Shown here: positions 22,725 through 31,985 of the stretch, piece by piece
How positions within the stretch are numbered: the stretch's first letter is position 1
Layout of the letters: each line of letters opens with the position of its first letter
Assembly (NCBI RefSeq): GCF_003337715.1
Contig: NZ_QPIX01000014.1
Span: forward strand, 34,290 to 98,289
Source: Ciceribacter lividus
GTDB lineage: Bacteria; Pseudomonadota; Alphaproteobacteria; Rhizobiales; Rhizobiaceae
Length of the DNA: 64,000 bases
Direction of reading: 5' to 3'
The notes under the pieces: generated by a model
Databases searched by the model: none
Told to the model about the DNA's origin: nothing
Seen by the model: only the letters and a program-made list of their open reading frames with translations
Program-made: the position numbers and the translations under genes

Positions 22725-24068
22725 ATGAACATGCCTGTATTCAGTGAGGCGGAGCACGAGATCGACAAGCTCATGGGACTGCATCCCAAGGGCTTCGATC
22801 TTTCTCTCAGCCGCATCCGCCGTCTGCTCGAAGCGCTCGGTAACCCGCACTTGCGGATGCCGCCGGTGATCCATGTTGCCGGCACCAACGGCAAGGGCTC
22901 GGTCACGGCTTTCTGCCGTGCGATCCTCGAGGCCGGCGGGCTTGGCGTCCACGTCCACACCTCGCCGCACCTCGTCCGTTGGCACGAACGCTATCGTCTT
23001 GGCCGAAAGGGTGGGCGGGGAGAGCTGGTGGATGACGTCGTCTTTGCGGATGCGCTTCGGCGAGTTGCACAAGCCAATGACGGGCAGGCGATCACTGTTT
23101 TTGAGATTCTGACGGCCGTCACTTTCATCCTGTTTTCAGAGTACCCTGCCGACGTTGCCATCATCGAGGTGGGCCTTGGCGGACGCTTCGATGCGACCAA
23201 TGTCATCGAGCACCCGGCCGTATCGGTGGTCATGCCGATTTCACTCGATCACCAATCCTATCTCGGTGATCACGTCGAACTGATCGCGGCGGAGAAGGCA
23301 GGTATCATGAAGCGTGGTTGCCCGGTCGTGATCGGGCATCAGGAACACGAGGAAGCGCGCGATGTTCTCATCGCGACGGCGGAACGACTCGGCTGCCCCA
23401 TGTCGGTCTTCGGGCAGGATTTCCTCGCCTATGAGGAGCAGGGCCGCCTGATCTACCAGGACGAATTCGGTCTTTCCGATCTTCCGCTGCCGCGGCTGCC
23501 CGGTCGCCATCAATACGCCAATGCGGCGGCGGCCATCCGCGCGGTGAAGGCCGCCGGCTTCGATGTAACTGAGGCCATGGCCGAAAAGGCGATGACATCG
23601 GTCGAATGGCCCGGCCGTCTGCAGCGGCTTGTCGCCGGCGCGCTGATGCCGCATACCCCGGACGGGGCGGAGATATGGATCGATGGAGGCCATAATCCCG
23701 GCGCAGGCGAAGTCATCGCAGAGGCGATGGCGGGTTTCGAGGAGAGGCAGCCGCGCCCGCTCTACCTGATCACGGGAATGATCAATACCAAGGATCCCGT
23801 TGGCTACTTCCACGCCTTCGCCGGGCTTGCCCAAGAGGTTTTCACGGTGCCGATCAGAGGAACCGATGCCGCGCTGGATCCCGTCGCTTTGGCGCAAGCC
23901 GCATCGGATGCCGGCTTGCAGGCGTCGCCCATGTCGTCGGTGGCGGAGTCTCTGGAGGCTATTCGGAATCGCCTGGCAGCAGGCGAGGCTGCACCACGAA
24001 TCCTGATTGGTGGCTCGCTTTACCTTGTCGGCAACGTACTTGCGGACAACGGGACACCACCCAAGTGA
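22725..24068 (+). CDS. folC: Folylpolyglutamate synthase / dihydrofolate synthase
   Basis: FolC adds glutamate to dihydropteroate and to folates. The 447-residue Mur-ligase-like protein has the ATP loop HVAGTNGKGSV and SPHLVRWHERYRL. It also has the central-domain motif VGLGGRFDATN and the C-terminal-domain WIDGGHNPGA. The ATG at 22725 gives MNMPVFSEAEHEIDKL; the Met at 22731 is an alternative. It is the last gene of the trp-accD-folC operon, and a strong palindromic terminator starts at its stop. Confidence 0.95.
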   Translation: MNMPVFSEAEHEIDKLMGLHPKGFDLSLSRIRRLLEALGNPHLRMPPVIHVAGTNGKGSVTAFCRAILEAGGLGVHVHTSPHLVRWHERYRLGRKGGRGELVDDVVFADALRRVAQANDGQAITVFEILTAVTFILFSEYPADVAIIEVGLGGRFDATNVIEHPAVSVVMPISLDHQSYLGDHVELIAAEKAGIMKRGCPVVIGHQEHEEARDVLIATAERLGCPMSVFGQDFLAYEEQGRLIYQDEFGLSDLPLPRLPGRHQYANAAAAIRAVKAAGFDVTEAMAEKAMTSVEWPGRLQRLVAGALMPHTPDGAEIWIDGGHNPGAGEVIAEAMAGFEERQPRPLYLITGMINTKDPVGYFHAFAGLAQEVFTVPIRGTDAALDPVALAQAASDAGLQASPMSSVAESLEAIRNRLAAGEAAPRILIGGSLYLVGNVLADNGTPPK

Positions 24069-24096
24069 ATGAAGCCCGGCCAAGGCCGGGCTTCAT
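24069..24096. terminator. Bidirectional hairpin terminator between folC and trxA
   Basis: ATGAAGCCCGGCC and its exact complement GGCCGGGCTTCAT form a 13-bp stem with a two-base centre, starting right after the folC stop and followed by ATATTT. trxA converges from the other side and ends 26 bases away, so it may serve both. Confidence 0.8.
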
Positions 24097-24121
24097 ATAT
24101 TTCGAGCTGATCCGGACGAAA

Positions 24122-24442
24122 TCAGGCGGCGCTGGAGATCCAGCTCGCCAGCGCGGTCTTGGGCGAGGCGCCGACCTTGATATCTGCTACCTCACCGCCC
24201 TTGAAGATGGCCAGGGTCGGAATAGAGCGGACGCCGAACTTGGCGGCAAGCTCCGGATTTTCGTCGATGTTGATCTTGGCAACCTTAACCTTGCCCGCCA
24301 TCTCGTTCGAGATCTCTTCCAGGCTCGGTGCAATCATTTTGCATGGACCGCACCACTCAGCCCAGAAGTCGACGACCACTGGCTGAGCGGACTCGAGGAC
24401 TTCCGTCTGGAAGTTGGAATTGTCGACTTTTACCGTGGCCAT
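24122..24442 (-). CDS. trxA: Thioredoxin
   Basis: The 106-residue thioredoxin has the active site [13 protein letters not shown] (CGPC), the [14 protein letters not shown] segment and the cis-proline region [12 protein letters not shown]. It reduces disulfides in the cytosol with thioredoxin reductase. It lies 72 bases after addA on the same strand and may have its own promoter in that gap. Confidence 0.96.
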   Translation of the reverse strand: MATVKVDNSNFQTEVLESAQPVVVDFWAEWCGPCKMIAPSLEEISNEMAGKVKVAKINIDENPELAAKFGVRSIPTLAIFKGGEVADIKVGASPKTALASWISSAA

Positions 24443-24514
24443 AAGCTGCTCCTTTTCCGGTCGTATCGGAGGGTTATCTGAGGCCCTCGCGATTGGTTTT
24501 CAAGATATGATATT

Positions 24515-27500
24515 TCACGAAGTCTTGAGGTCAGCAAGCGTCTGCGTAAGTTCCGCGGCGGGCACTGCCATGACAAGACCGCCCTCGGTATAGGCCAGCA
24601 GGCATTCGATCTGCTTGTTCGGATAGAGAGGCTTCAGAAGTTCTCGGTAGATCGCAAGCTGCGCGCGATGGCTGAAGGGTACGGCGTCTATGGTTCTCGG
24701 TGGCGAGCGGTTCGTCTTGAAATCGAGAAGGATCACCCGATCGTCCGTGACCGCCATCCGGTCTATTCGTCCTGAAACCGCTCGTGCCTGTCCGTCGACA
24801 ACAATGGTTCCCATTATGGAAACCTCGGCTTGGGCGTGGAGCGAGAAAACAGGTGCGAGGTCGGGATGCTCAAGAATCGCAAGCACTGTTCTTACCAGCC
24901 GCTCGCGTTCATCTGTCGGCCAGAACCGTGCGGCACGATCGGCATATCGTCTTGCCGCGGCGTCGCGCTGGTCGAGGGGAAGGGAAGGTAGGACCTGCAG
25001 CATCCGATGGGTCAGCTTGCCTTTCTGCAGCGCTATGCCACTGTCCACCTTTTCGCCAAACAGCGGACTCGACACGGTGAGATCCTCTCCGACATCGTCA
25101 ACGAATGCGCCGGCGCCGGACGGACTTAGCGGTCGAGGAAGTTGAGGTCCCGGCGGCAACGGTTGAAACAGTGCCTCGGGAAGCAGATCATCACGACTTC
25201 CGGCGTCGCTCTGCTGGTGACATTCAAATGCGCGGACGGCAGTCGGCAGGCGCCATTTTAGCCCGTTCCATTCCCCTTCGGGCCCTTCGAACCGGGCTTC
25301 CGTGCAGTTGTCCGCAGAAAGCCGCAGCGCCTCGGAGATCATCTGGTGCCAAGTATCCTTCGGCTCCTGCTTGCCGCGATAGCCGCATACGATCAGCCGA
25401 TCCGCTGCGCGCGTCATCGCCACATAGAGCAGTCGACGGTATTCCTCTTCCGCCAATCGTCTCAGACGTTCGGTATCGGCTGAAACCAGCGGGTTCCCGA
25501 GTGCCTTAATCGGAGTCCAGGCTGGAAGTGGTGTTTCCAGGCCCGCCTCGACGAGGCGGAGTTTCGGGAGGTGTGTATGGTTGAAGGCCTTCGATCCGCC
25601 GTCCACCAGAAAGACGACAGGCGCCTCGAGACCTTTCGAGGCGTGAACGGTCATGATCCGCACCTCGTCGCGATCCTTGTCATGCTCGCGTTTGACCTCT
25701 GGCGCCTCCATCTCGAGTGCCGATACGAATGATTGGAGCCCGGGCAGCCCGCTGGTCTCGAACGTCAGCGCGAAGTTCAGGAATTCGTCGAGAATATCCG
25801 TCACCTCGGTTCCAAGACGGGCAAGGAAAGCTCGTCTGCCACCTTCGGGACCCAGGACGTGAGCGTAGAAATCATGGACCGACAGGTTCCGGGATAGCGA
25901 AATGCACACCATCAGCCGGTCGGCCGCCGAGCGCCACTTTCCGCCTTCTTCTTGGGCGTACCTCTGCAAGGCAGTCCAGACGCTGCTTTCGGCGGGACGC
26001 ACCGCAGCGAGCTCGAAGAGGTCTTCTTCATTCAGGTCGAAGAGGGGGCTTTTCAAAAGTGCCGCAAGCGAGAGGTCGTCTGACGGCAGGAGCACGAAGC
26101 GGCCGAGTGCAAGCAGATCCTGGACGGCGATATGCACCGTCAGGCGCAACCGGTCGGCACCTGCGACGGGGATGTTGTTTCGTCGTTTGAGTGCGCGCGT
26201 AAGAGCGTTGACGAAGGAGTCCCGCTTGCGAACGAGGACCAGGATATCGCCGGGCCTTATCGGACGCTCGACACCCTTTTCGATGACCGTTTCCCGGCCG
26301 ACCATTTGCTCGATCTGGTGGGCGATGCGACGCGCCAGGATGGCCGAGGGCGCACTCTCGGGCGTCGCGTCGAACGGTGCCGTCCAGTCCTCACTCGTGT
26401 CGCTGACTTCGGGAGCGATCGTGTCCCAGACATCGACCGCGCCCGGGTGCCCCATCCGGCTCGACATATGGACGACTGTTTCGTTGAGGGCACTCAGACC
26501 ACGGGCGTTGTCCCCAATGGCGAACACTTGGTCTACTGCCGAGAGTACGGCTGACGTCGAACGGAAGGAGAGGGGGAGGCGGACAGCGCTGAAGCGTTCG
26601 CCTCCGGAGGACACGAGGCGGGCGGCGGCCGTCGCCTCTTCGGAGAAGCGCTCGGGGCGTGCTCCCTGAAAGGAATAGATAGATTGCTTTTCGTCGCCCA
26701 CGGCAAAGAATGTACGGGTCCGTGGTCGTGCGCCGATGCCGGAAAAGAAATCCTCGCGCAGCGATCGAATAACCGCCCACTGAATCGGGCTTGTATCCTG
26801 CGCTTCGTCGACGAGTATGTGATCAATTCCCTGGTCGAGTTTGTAATGAACCCACGGCCCCACATCTCCGCGCGTGAGCAGGCTCGCGGTGCGTTCGATC
26901 AAATCTTCGAAATCGAGCTGGCTGCGGGCCTTCTTGAGATCTTCGTAGTCGCGGTCGAGCCGTTTCGCGAGTGTGAGCGCCGCCTTGGTCGCCTCGTACA
27001 TGCGGAAGACCGCGAGGCGGTCGCGGCAAGCAGCGACATGATCGCGCGAGGAAACCAGGCGCTCGCGAAGATCGGGCATCGCTTTCGTCATGGCTGCGGT
27101 GCAGAGCGTACTATCGGCACGGGGACTTCCGGTTGCCGTATAGAACGCCTTTTCGAGATGCTTGATACGAAGATGCCAGTCCACCTCCTGAGAGGCGGCA
27201 GCGAGGGCCTCGGCTATCTCGAGCGCTCGCTCGCCACCCTTTTCCCTCGCAAGCAAGACGTAATCGGAGAGTATTGCACCCGAAAGCGCCGGCAGCGGCC
27301 AGAAGCAGGAGGTGAGCTTTTCCTCCGTTGTCTCCGGTTCAAGTCCAAGCCCCAGGCGGAGCGCCAGATCCGGTCCGCCCACCCGTTGTGATGCGGAAAG
27401 GAAGCGGCGGATGGCATGACGATTCGCGATTACGTCACCGAGCAGGGCTTCCAGCCCGGTTTCGTCAGAAATGCTGAGGACACGCGAAAACGCATCGGCA

Positions 27501-28066
27501 AGGTCCGGGTCATCCTCGTTCGAGGTCGCCGTCAGCAGAGCCCGGCGGGCGTCGGCGAGAACCGTCGCCGCGGCCCTGTCGTCGAGGACGGAGAAATGCC
27601 CGGCGACATTCGCTTCGAGCGGGAACTGGTGCAGTAGAGCCTCGCAGAAAGCGTGTATCGTCTGAATCCTCAATCCGCCGGGCGTCTCCAGAGCCCGGGC
27701 AAAGAGTTGACGCGCCTCTGACAGCTTCAGTCGGTCGGGCGTTTCGCCTTCAACGTCGGCAATACGGGCGGCAAGCTCTTCCTCGGAAAGTGTGGCCCAT
27801 TCGGCGAGCCTGTCGAAGACGCGGTTTGACATCTCGGACGCCGCGGCCTTGGTATAGGTGAGACAGAGGATTGATGCGGGTCGCGCACCAGCCAGTAGAA
27901 GCCGGACGACCCGCTGGGTCAGCACGTGCGTCTTTCCAGAGCCGGCATTGGCCGAGACCCATGCGGAACGGTCGGGGTCTGACGCCAGCGCCTGTTGAGC
28001 CGTTGTCCAGTTGATCCAGGCAAGAGGATCATCGCCGGCAGGCAGATCGCTCGGATCATTCGTCAT
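24515..28066 (-). CDS. addA: AddA helicase-nuclease subunit (double-strand break repair)
   Basis: AddA is the RecB-like subunit of AddAB, which processes double-strand breaks for RecA. The 1183-residue protein has an N-terminal UvrD-type helicase with Walker A VSANAGSGKTHVLTQR and the DEXX-box segment LVDEAQDTSPIQW. Motif EVRIMTVHASKGLEAPVVF is helicase motif V-like. A C-terminal PD-(D/E)XK nuclease follows with GRIDRM and VILLDFKTNRSP. The start at 28066 overlaps the addB stop by 11 bases; an upstream extension to 28177 lies within addB and is rejected. Confidence 0.95.
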   Translation of the reverse strand: MTNDPSDLPAGDDPLAWINWTTAQQALASDPDRSAWVSANAGSGKTHVLTQRVVRLLLAGARPASILCLTYTKAAASEMSNRVFDRLAEWATLSEEELAARIADVEGETPDRLKLSEARQLFARALETPGGLRIQTIHAFCEALLHQFPLEANVAGHFSVLDDRAAATVLADARRALLTATSNEDDPDLADAFSRVLSISDETGLEALLGDVIANRHAIRRFLSASQRVGGPDLALRLGLGLEPETTEEKLTSCFWPLPALSGAILSDYVLLAREKGGERALEIAEALAAASQEVDWHLRIKHLEKAFYTATGSPRADSTLCTAAMTKAMPDLRERLVSSRDHVAACRDRLAVFRMYEATKAALTLAKRLDRDYEDLKKARSQLDFEDLIERTASLLTRGDVGPWVHYKLDQGIDHILVDEAQDTSPIQWAVIRSLREDFFSGIGARPRTRTFFAVGDEKQSIYSFQGARPERFSEEATAAARLVSSGGERFSAVRLPLSFRSTSAVLSAVDQVFAIGDNARGLSALNETVVHMSSRMGHPGAVDVWDTIAPEVSDTSEDWTAPFDATPESAPSAILARRIAHQIEQMVGRETVIEKGVERPIRPGDILVLVRKRDSFVNALTRALKRRNNIPVAGADRLRLTVHIAVQDLLALGRFVLLPSDDLSLAALLKSPLFDLNEEDLFELAAVRPAESSVWTALQRYAQEEGGKWRSAADRLMVCISLSRNLSVHDFYAHVLGPEGGRRAFLARLGTEVTDILDEFLNFALTFETSGLPGLQSFVSALEMEAPEVKREHDKDRDEVRIMTVHASKGLEAPVVFLVDGGSKAFNHTHLPKLRLVEAGLETPLPAWTPIKALGNPLVSADTERLRRLAEEEYRRLLYVAMTRAADRLIVCGYRGKQEPKDTWHQMISEALRLSADNCTEARFEGPEGEWNGLKWRLPTAVRAFECHQQSDAGSRDDLLPEALFQPLPPGPQLPRPLSPSGAGAFVDDVGEDLTVSSPLFGEKVDSGIALQKGKLTHRMLQVLPSLPLDQRDAAARRYADRAARFWPTDERERLVRTVLAILEHPDLAPVFSLHAQAEVSIMGTIVVDGQARAVSGRIDRMAVTDDRVILLDFKTNRSPPRTIDAVPFSHRAQLAIYRELLKPLYPNKQIECLLAYTEGGLVMAVPAAELTQTLADLKTS

Positions 28067-31000
28067 AGGACGATTCCTCACCCTCTGCCGTCGACCATTC
28101 CGCCACGCGTGCGAGATGATCGTACTCTCCGCCGAAGTCATTCTGCTGGGCGGGGATGAGCCGGGATACGAAACCACGTTCGCCCGAACGCAGCAAGGTC
28201 ACCAGCCGGGTCAACTCACCGAGCGCTTGTTCCGCAAGTTCCGTTGCAGATTTCTTGTTGTCGCTTCGCCCGCTATGCTCGTTGTTGACGAGGTCTGCGC
28301 AGAAGCGTTCACCCGGCCGCAGTCGGACATAAATCAGGTTTTCGGGGGGTAGTGGGCCGGCCTGGCGGAAGCCGCCGGCCATCAGAGCCGCGGCTTCGAG
28401 CGCGAGTTGGGGGTCAAGCAGGCTGCGGGCTTGCGCAACGCTGGGGCTAAGCCCCGTCTTGTAGTCGATGATGTCGACGCCGCCACTCGTCTTGACGTCG
28501 AGGCGATCGGCAATCCCGGACAGTCGGATACCCGCTGCCGGAAGTTCCACTCCCGCGGGGACTTCTGTGAGAATACGGCGAACCAAAGGACGCCGGGCCG
28601 CATCCCAGGCGAGATATGCACGGGCGATCTCCTCAAAACGCTGCCGCCAGACGACGTCGACATGGGTCGGCAAGTTTTCGGCATCGAACAGCCTGTCGGC
28701 AATTGACAGCATGCACTGTAACGCGTTGTCGGCATCGGGTGCGTGTCCTTCACGGACGAAACACTCCAGGATGCGATGATAGAGCGTTCCCCTTTCCGCA
28801 GCACCGGGATCGGCGTTGAACGGCCGCAGCGGATCGAGCTTCAAGACTCGTTTTCCGTAGATGGCGTAGGGATCGCGCCGCAGACGCCCGACTTCACTGA
28901 ACGAGAATTTTTTCGGTTGAAGATCGGCCGGCGGTGTCGGTGCGGGTCTTTGTGCCGGCCGCTGTTCGCTGCCGCGATCGATCAGGTCGGCAAAATGGCG
29001 ATACCGGTCTCCCCGCTCCCTCAAGTCCCCGGCGAGCTCGGGGCCGCCGAGCGCCAGAAGGCGCTGCAGCCAACGGGAGGCGACCGTCGGGGCAGAACCC
29101 TGACGAAGCGATCGCGAATAGATGACATTCCGTGTTCCGTTCGCCATCTCGAAGTCGTGGGCGAGTTGGCCGATGCGTCGCTCGGGCGGTTCGAGCCCGA
29201 TCTCAGCCTTCATCACGCGGGAAAGGAATGGATTGTTCGTTGTCTGTCCCGGCCACGAACCTTCATTGAGCCCGCCGAGTATCAAGGTGTCTACGCTTTG
29301 GAGACGGGCTTCCAAAGTGCCGAATATGAACACCCGCGGATGTCTGAGGGCCTTCGGCTTGACGGCTTCACCTGCGGCAAGGGCAGCCATGATGTCGATC
29401 CACTGGGGCCCGTCTGCCTCAATCTGGCCGTCGGCCTCCATAATCTCCCCGAGAAGGCTCGCTAGTTTTTCACCGGCTTCGCCGCTCCAGAGCGAGGCGA
29501 GGTTGCCACTCGGTCCGCGGCAGACGGCCTCGAGAACCTGCCCCGTCCTCCGCGCCCATTCGGCGAGAGCAGCCTTGCTCGAAAGTTTGTGATGTCGATC
29601 CCGCGACACCAGCATACCCGTGAGCGGCTCCACCGCGGCGCCGATAGCTGCAGCAAGTTCCCTCGCAGCGGCAGTGGCTGTATCCGGCAGGGCGAGCCGC
29701 CACTGTGGCGGATGGCGGTCTGTCTTCTGTTCCTCGTAACGAGCATCGAACAGTGGCTGCAAGCCCGCGATATCGACGCTACGCGTGCCGCCACGCAATG
29801 CGATCATCTCCAGCGCCTGGACCGCTTCGCAATAGGCGGCTTCTTCAAAGCCAAAGCGGGCGAGGGGATGTTTGAGCAGCGAAACAACAGGCACCGGATC
29901 GCCGGGGCGCAAGGCCGCTTCGAGCAGCAGCTGCATCAGTGTTCCCTGTTGAGTCGCGCTGAGCGGCGTTCCAGCCGAATCGTCGGCGGTAATTCCGAAG
30001 CGGGCGAGTTCCGCCGCGACGCGCCGGGCGAGGTTGCGATCGGGCGTAATAAGGGCGGCCCTGCTGTCCCCGCCGGCTCCAGGCTTCTCCAGGGCGAGCC
30101 GGAGAGCGATCGCGATCGCCGTCGCCTCTTCCCGTTCGTTTGCGGCTTCGATCAGTGCAACATCGCCGAAAGCCCGGCGGGTGCGATCAACTCCGAAGCC
30201 GGAACGCCACACGCTCCACCCGTTGGTCGCGGAGGCGGGTGCCATGGCGCGCGAGAGGATTTCCGCGCGATCGGCAAGATCAAGCGGTGCGGCTGCGAGC
30301 TCGGTCACGTCTGACCGGGTGATCCGTAAATGCCGAAGCAGTCTGCTGAGGCCATACTGGGGATGGCTCCGACCGGCGGGATCGTGCAGCGCGCGAGCGT
30401 CTTCGTCCGCTCCCACGTTTCTCCAGTCCGCGTCTGGCATGGAGAGGTCCAGCCCGGGCAGTACGACCACACCTTGCGGCAGACGGGCAATGGCGGCGAT
30501 GAGATCCGCCGCCGCGGGGATCGAGCCGGTCGAACCGGCGACGATGATCGGCCCTTCTGCGGTGTTTGCCAAACGGGCAGCCTCGCTGCGGAGAAGAGAG
30601 TTTCTGTGTCCGTGCGGGGACGAGCGCTTGAGCTCCTCCAGGCGCGCGGGCCAGAAGGTCGTGGCGATCCCAAGAAAGGCGAGCGTGAGCTGCCACCACG
30701 TGGCGAAATCCTGACTATCCAGTTTCTGGAGATCGAACCAATCCCGTTCCTCGGTTTCGACGGCCTCGATGAGTTCGATCAGGGCGCGGGCGAGCCAGAT
30801 CGCATCGGCGGGACTCGCGGGCGCCACAAGGGGCGTATCCGAGTGGATGCTGCGGACGATTTCTGGCAACTGGTTACGCCAGGCGAGAACGAGCCGCGAG
30901 AGCTCGAGCAGCATGACCGTTCCACCGACAGGTGGCAGGAGATCAAAGGCGGCAGGACTATCCACTTCGAAGAAGCCACCGTCTTCGTCCGTTTCGCCGA

Positions 31001-31247
31001 GCGGACGGATCACGGGAAGGATCGCCGATCGTCCGCCGAGAAGATCGACGAATTCCGATCGCAACACGCGTGCCGCACGCCGCGTCGGAACCAGGATCGT
31101 GACTTTCGCGAGCGACAGCGGATCGGCGGGATCGTATCGGTATCCGGGCGCCAAGTCTCCGTCGATGAGCTTTTGAGCGAGAACCTTGAGGAAAGGCAAG
31201 CCCGCCGGGATCGTCAGAACGCGTGGGTCAAGAGCCCTCGCCATCAC
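28056..31247 (-). CDS. addB: AddB nuclease subunit (double-strand break repair)
   Basis: The 1063-residue alphaproteobacterial-type AddB pairs with AddA. It has a degenerate helicase-like N-terminal part (TILVPTRRAARVLRSEF) and a C-terminal RecB-family nuclease with GIADRLDV and VDIIDYKTG, the metal-binding Asp and Lys. It has no evident iron-sulfur cysteine cluster of the Bacillus type. Two Met codons open the frame (31247 and 31244). It lies seven bases after murU. Confidence 0.93.
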   Translation of the reverse strand: MMARALDPRVLTIPAGLPFLKVLAQKLIDGDLAPGYRYDPADPLSLAKVTILVPTRRAARVLRSEFVDLLGGRSAILPVIRPLGETDEDGGFFEVDSPAAFDLLPPVGGTVMLLELSRLVLAWRNQLPEIVRSIHSDTPLVAPASPADAIWLARALIELIEAVETEERDWFDLQKLDSQDFATWWQLTLAFLGIATTFWPARLEELKRSSPHGHRNSLLRSEAARLANTAEGPIIVAGSTGSIPAAADLIAAIARLPQGVVVLPGLDLSMPDADWRNVGADEDARALHDPAGRSHPQYGLSRLLRHLRITRSDVTELAAAPLDLADRAEILSRAMAPASATNGWSVWRSGFGVDRTRRAFGDVALIEAANEREEATAIAIALRLALEKPGAGGDSRAALITPDRNLARRVAAELARFGITADDSAGTPLSATQQGTLMQLLLEAALRPGDPVPVVSLLKHPLARFGFEEAAYCEAVQALEMIALRGGTRSVDIAGLQPLFDARYEEQKTDRHPPQWRLALPDTATAAARELAAAIGAAVEPLTGMLVSRDRHHKLSSKAALAEWARRTGQVLEAVCRGPSGNLASLWSGEAGEKLASLLGEIMEADGQIEADGPQWIDIMAALAAGEAVKPKALRHPRVFIFGTLEARLQSVDTLILGGLNEGSWPGQTTNNPFLSRVMKAEIGLEPPERRIGQLAHDFEMANGTRNVIYSRSLRQGSAPTVASRWLQRLLALGGPELAGDLRERGDRYRHFADLIDRGSEQRPAQRPAPTPPADLQPKKFSFSEVGRLRRDPYAIYGKRVLKLDPLRPFNADPGAAERGTLYHRILECFVREGHAPDADNALQCMLSIADRLFDAENLPTHVDVVWRQRFEEIARAYLAWDAARRPLVRRILTEVPAGVELPAAGIRLSGIADRLDVKTSGGVDIIDYKTGLSPSVAQARSLLDPQLALEAAALMAGGFRQAGPLPPENLIYVRLRPGERFCADLVNNEHSGRSDNKKSATELAEQALGELTRLVTLLRSGERGFVSRLIPAQQNDFGGEYDHLARVAEWSTAEGEESSYDE

Positions 31248-31254
31248 CTGAGCC

Positions 31255-31980
31255 TCAGTTTTGCAGGCGCCGGATCGCGTCTTCAGCTTCGCCGATCGCC
31301 TCCGGAGTCCCCACAGTTATCCAATGTCCCTTCAGTTCTAGCCCGAATAGGCGACCCTTGGCGATGGCGCGATCGAAATAGATATTCAGGTTGAAGGCGT
31401 CTGCTGGCGCGTCGTTCAGAAGGGATGAGTTCATTACGATCGCGCCTGCATAAACGACGGGACGGGAATCTCCGGCGTTGTAGCGCGTCAGGTGCCCTTG
31501 CTCGTCGAGATTGAAGTCGCTCTTGCCGTTGTGGCCGGTCGTGTGATCGGGATGAACGCAGAGAAGCGCCATATCCATGCGCGTGGGATCGAAGAAGTCG
31601 GCGAGCCGCTCGAGATTGCTTTCGTGGCCGCGCCTGTCGCCGATCCAGAAAAGATCCGCGTTCATAACGAAGACAGTCGTGTCACCGAGCAGGCGAAGAC
31701 CCTTGGCGAGCCCTCCACCTGAATTCATCAGCCCGGCACGTTCGTCGGAGATGATAACCTGCAGCCGCGGATAGCTCTCCAGATAGCCGATCATCTGCTC
31801 GGCGTGATGATGGACGTTCACCACCACCCGCTCGACACCCGCGTCTGCAAGCGTGTCGAGCGCGTATTCGATCATCGCCTTGCCGGCGACCTTCACGAGA
31901 GGCTTTGGAACAGTGTCGGTAATCGGCCGGAGCCGGGTTCCGAGCCCGGCAGCAAGCACCATTGCGTCGGTGATCTTCAT
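31255..31980 (-). CDS. murU: MurU-like N-acetylmuramate-1-phosphate uridylyltransferase
   Basis: The 241-residue nucleotidyltransferase has the pyrophosphorylase signature MVLAAGLGTRLRPITDTVPK and PLVKVAGKAMIEYAL. VMNADLFW carries the metal-binding Asp. Its place directly after the AmgK-type kinase domain is the amgK-murU pairing known from Pseudomonas. There AmgK phosphorylates MurNAc and MurU makes UDP-MurNAc, a recycling route that bypasses de novo synthesis and fosfomycin. Sugar-nucleotide family members are alike, so the substrate rests on context. The start at 31980 gives MKITDAMVLAAG. Confidence 0.82.
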   Translation of the reverse strand: MKITDAMVLAAGLGTRLRPITDTVPKPLVKVAGKAMIEYALDTLADAGVERVVVNVHHHAEQMIGYLESYPRLQVIISDERAGLMNSGGGLAKGLRLLGDTTVFVMNADLFWIGDRRGHESNLERLADFFDPTRMDMALLCVHPDHTTGHNGKSDFNLDEQGHLTRYNAGDSRPVVYAGAIVMNSSLLNDAPADAFNLNIYFDRAIAKGRLFGLELKGHWITVGTPEAIGEAEDAIRRLQN

Positions 31981-31985
31981 TCGTC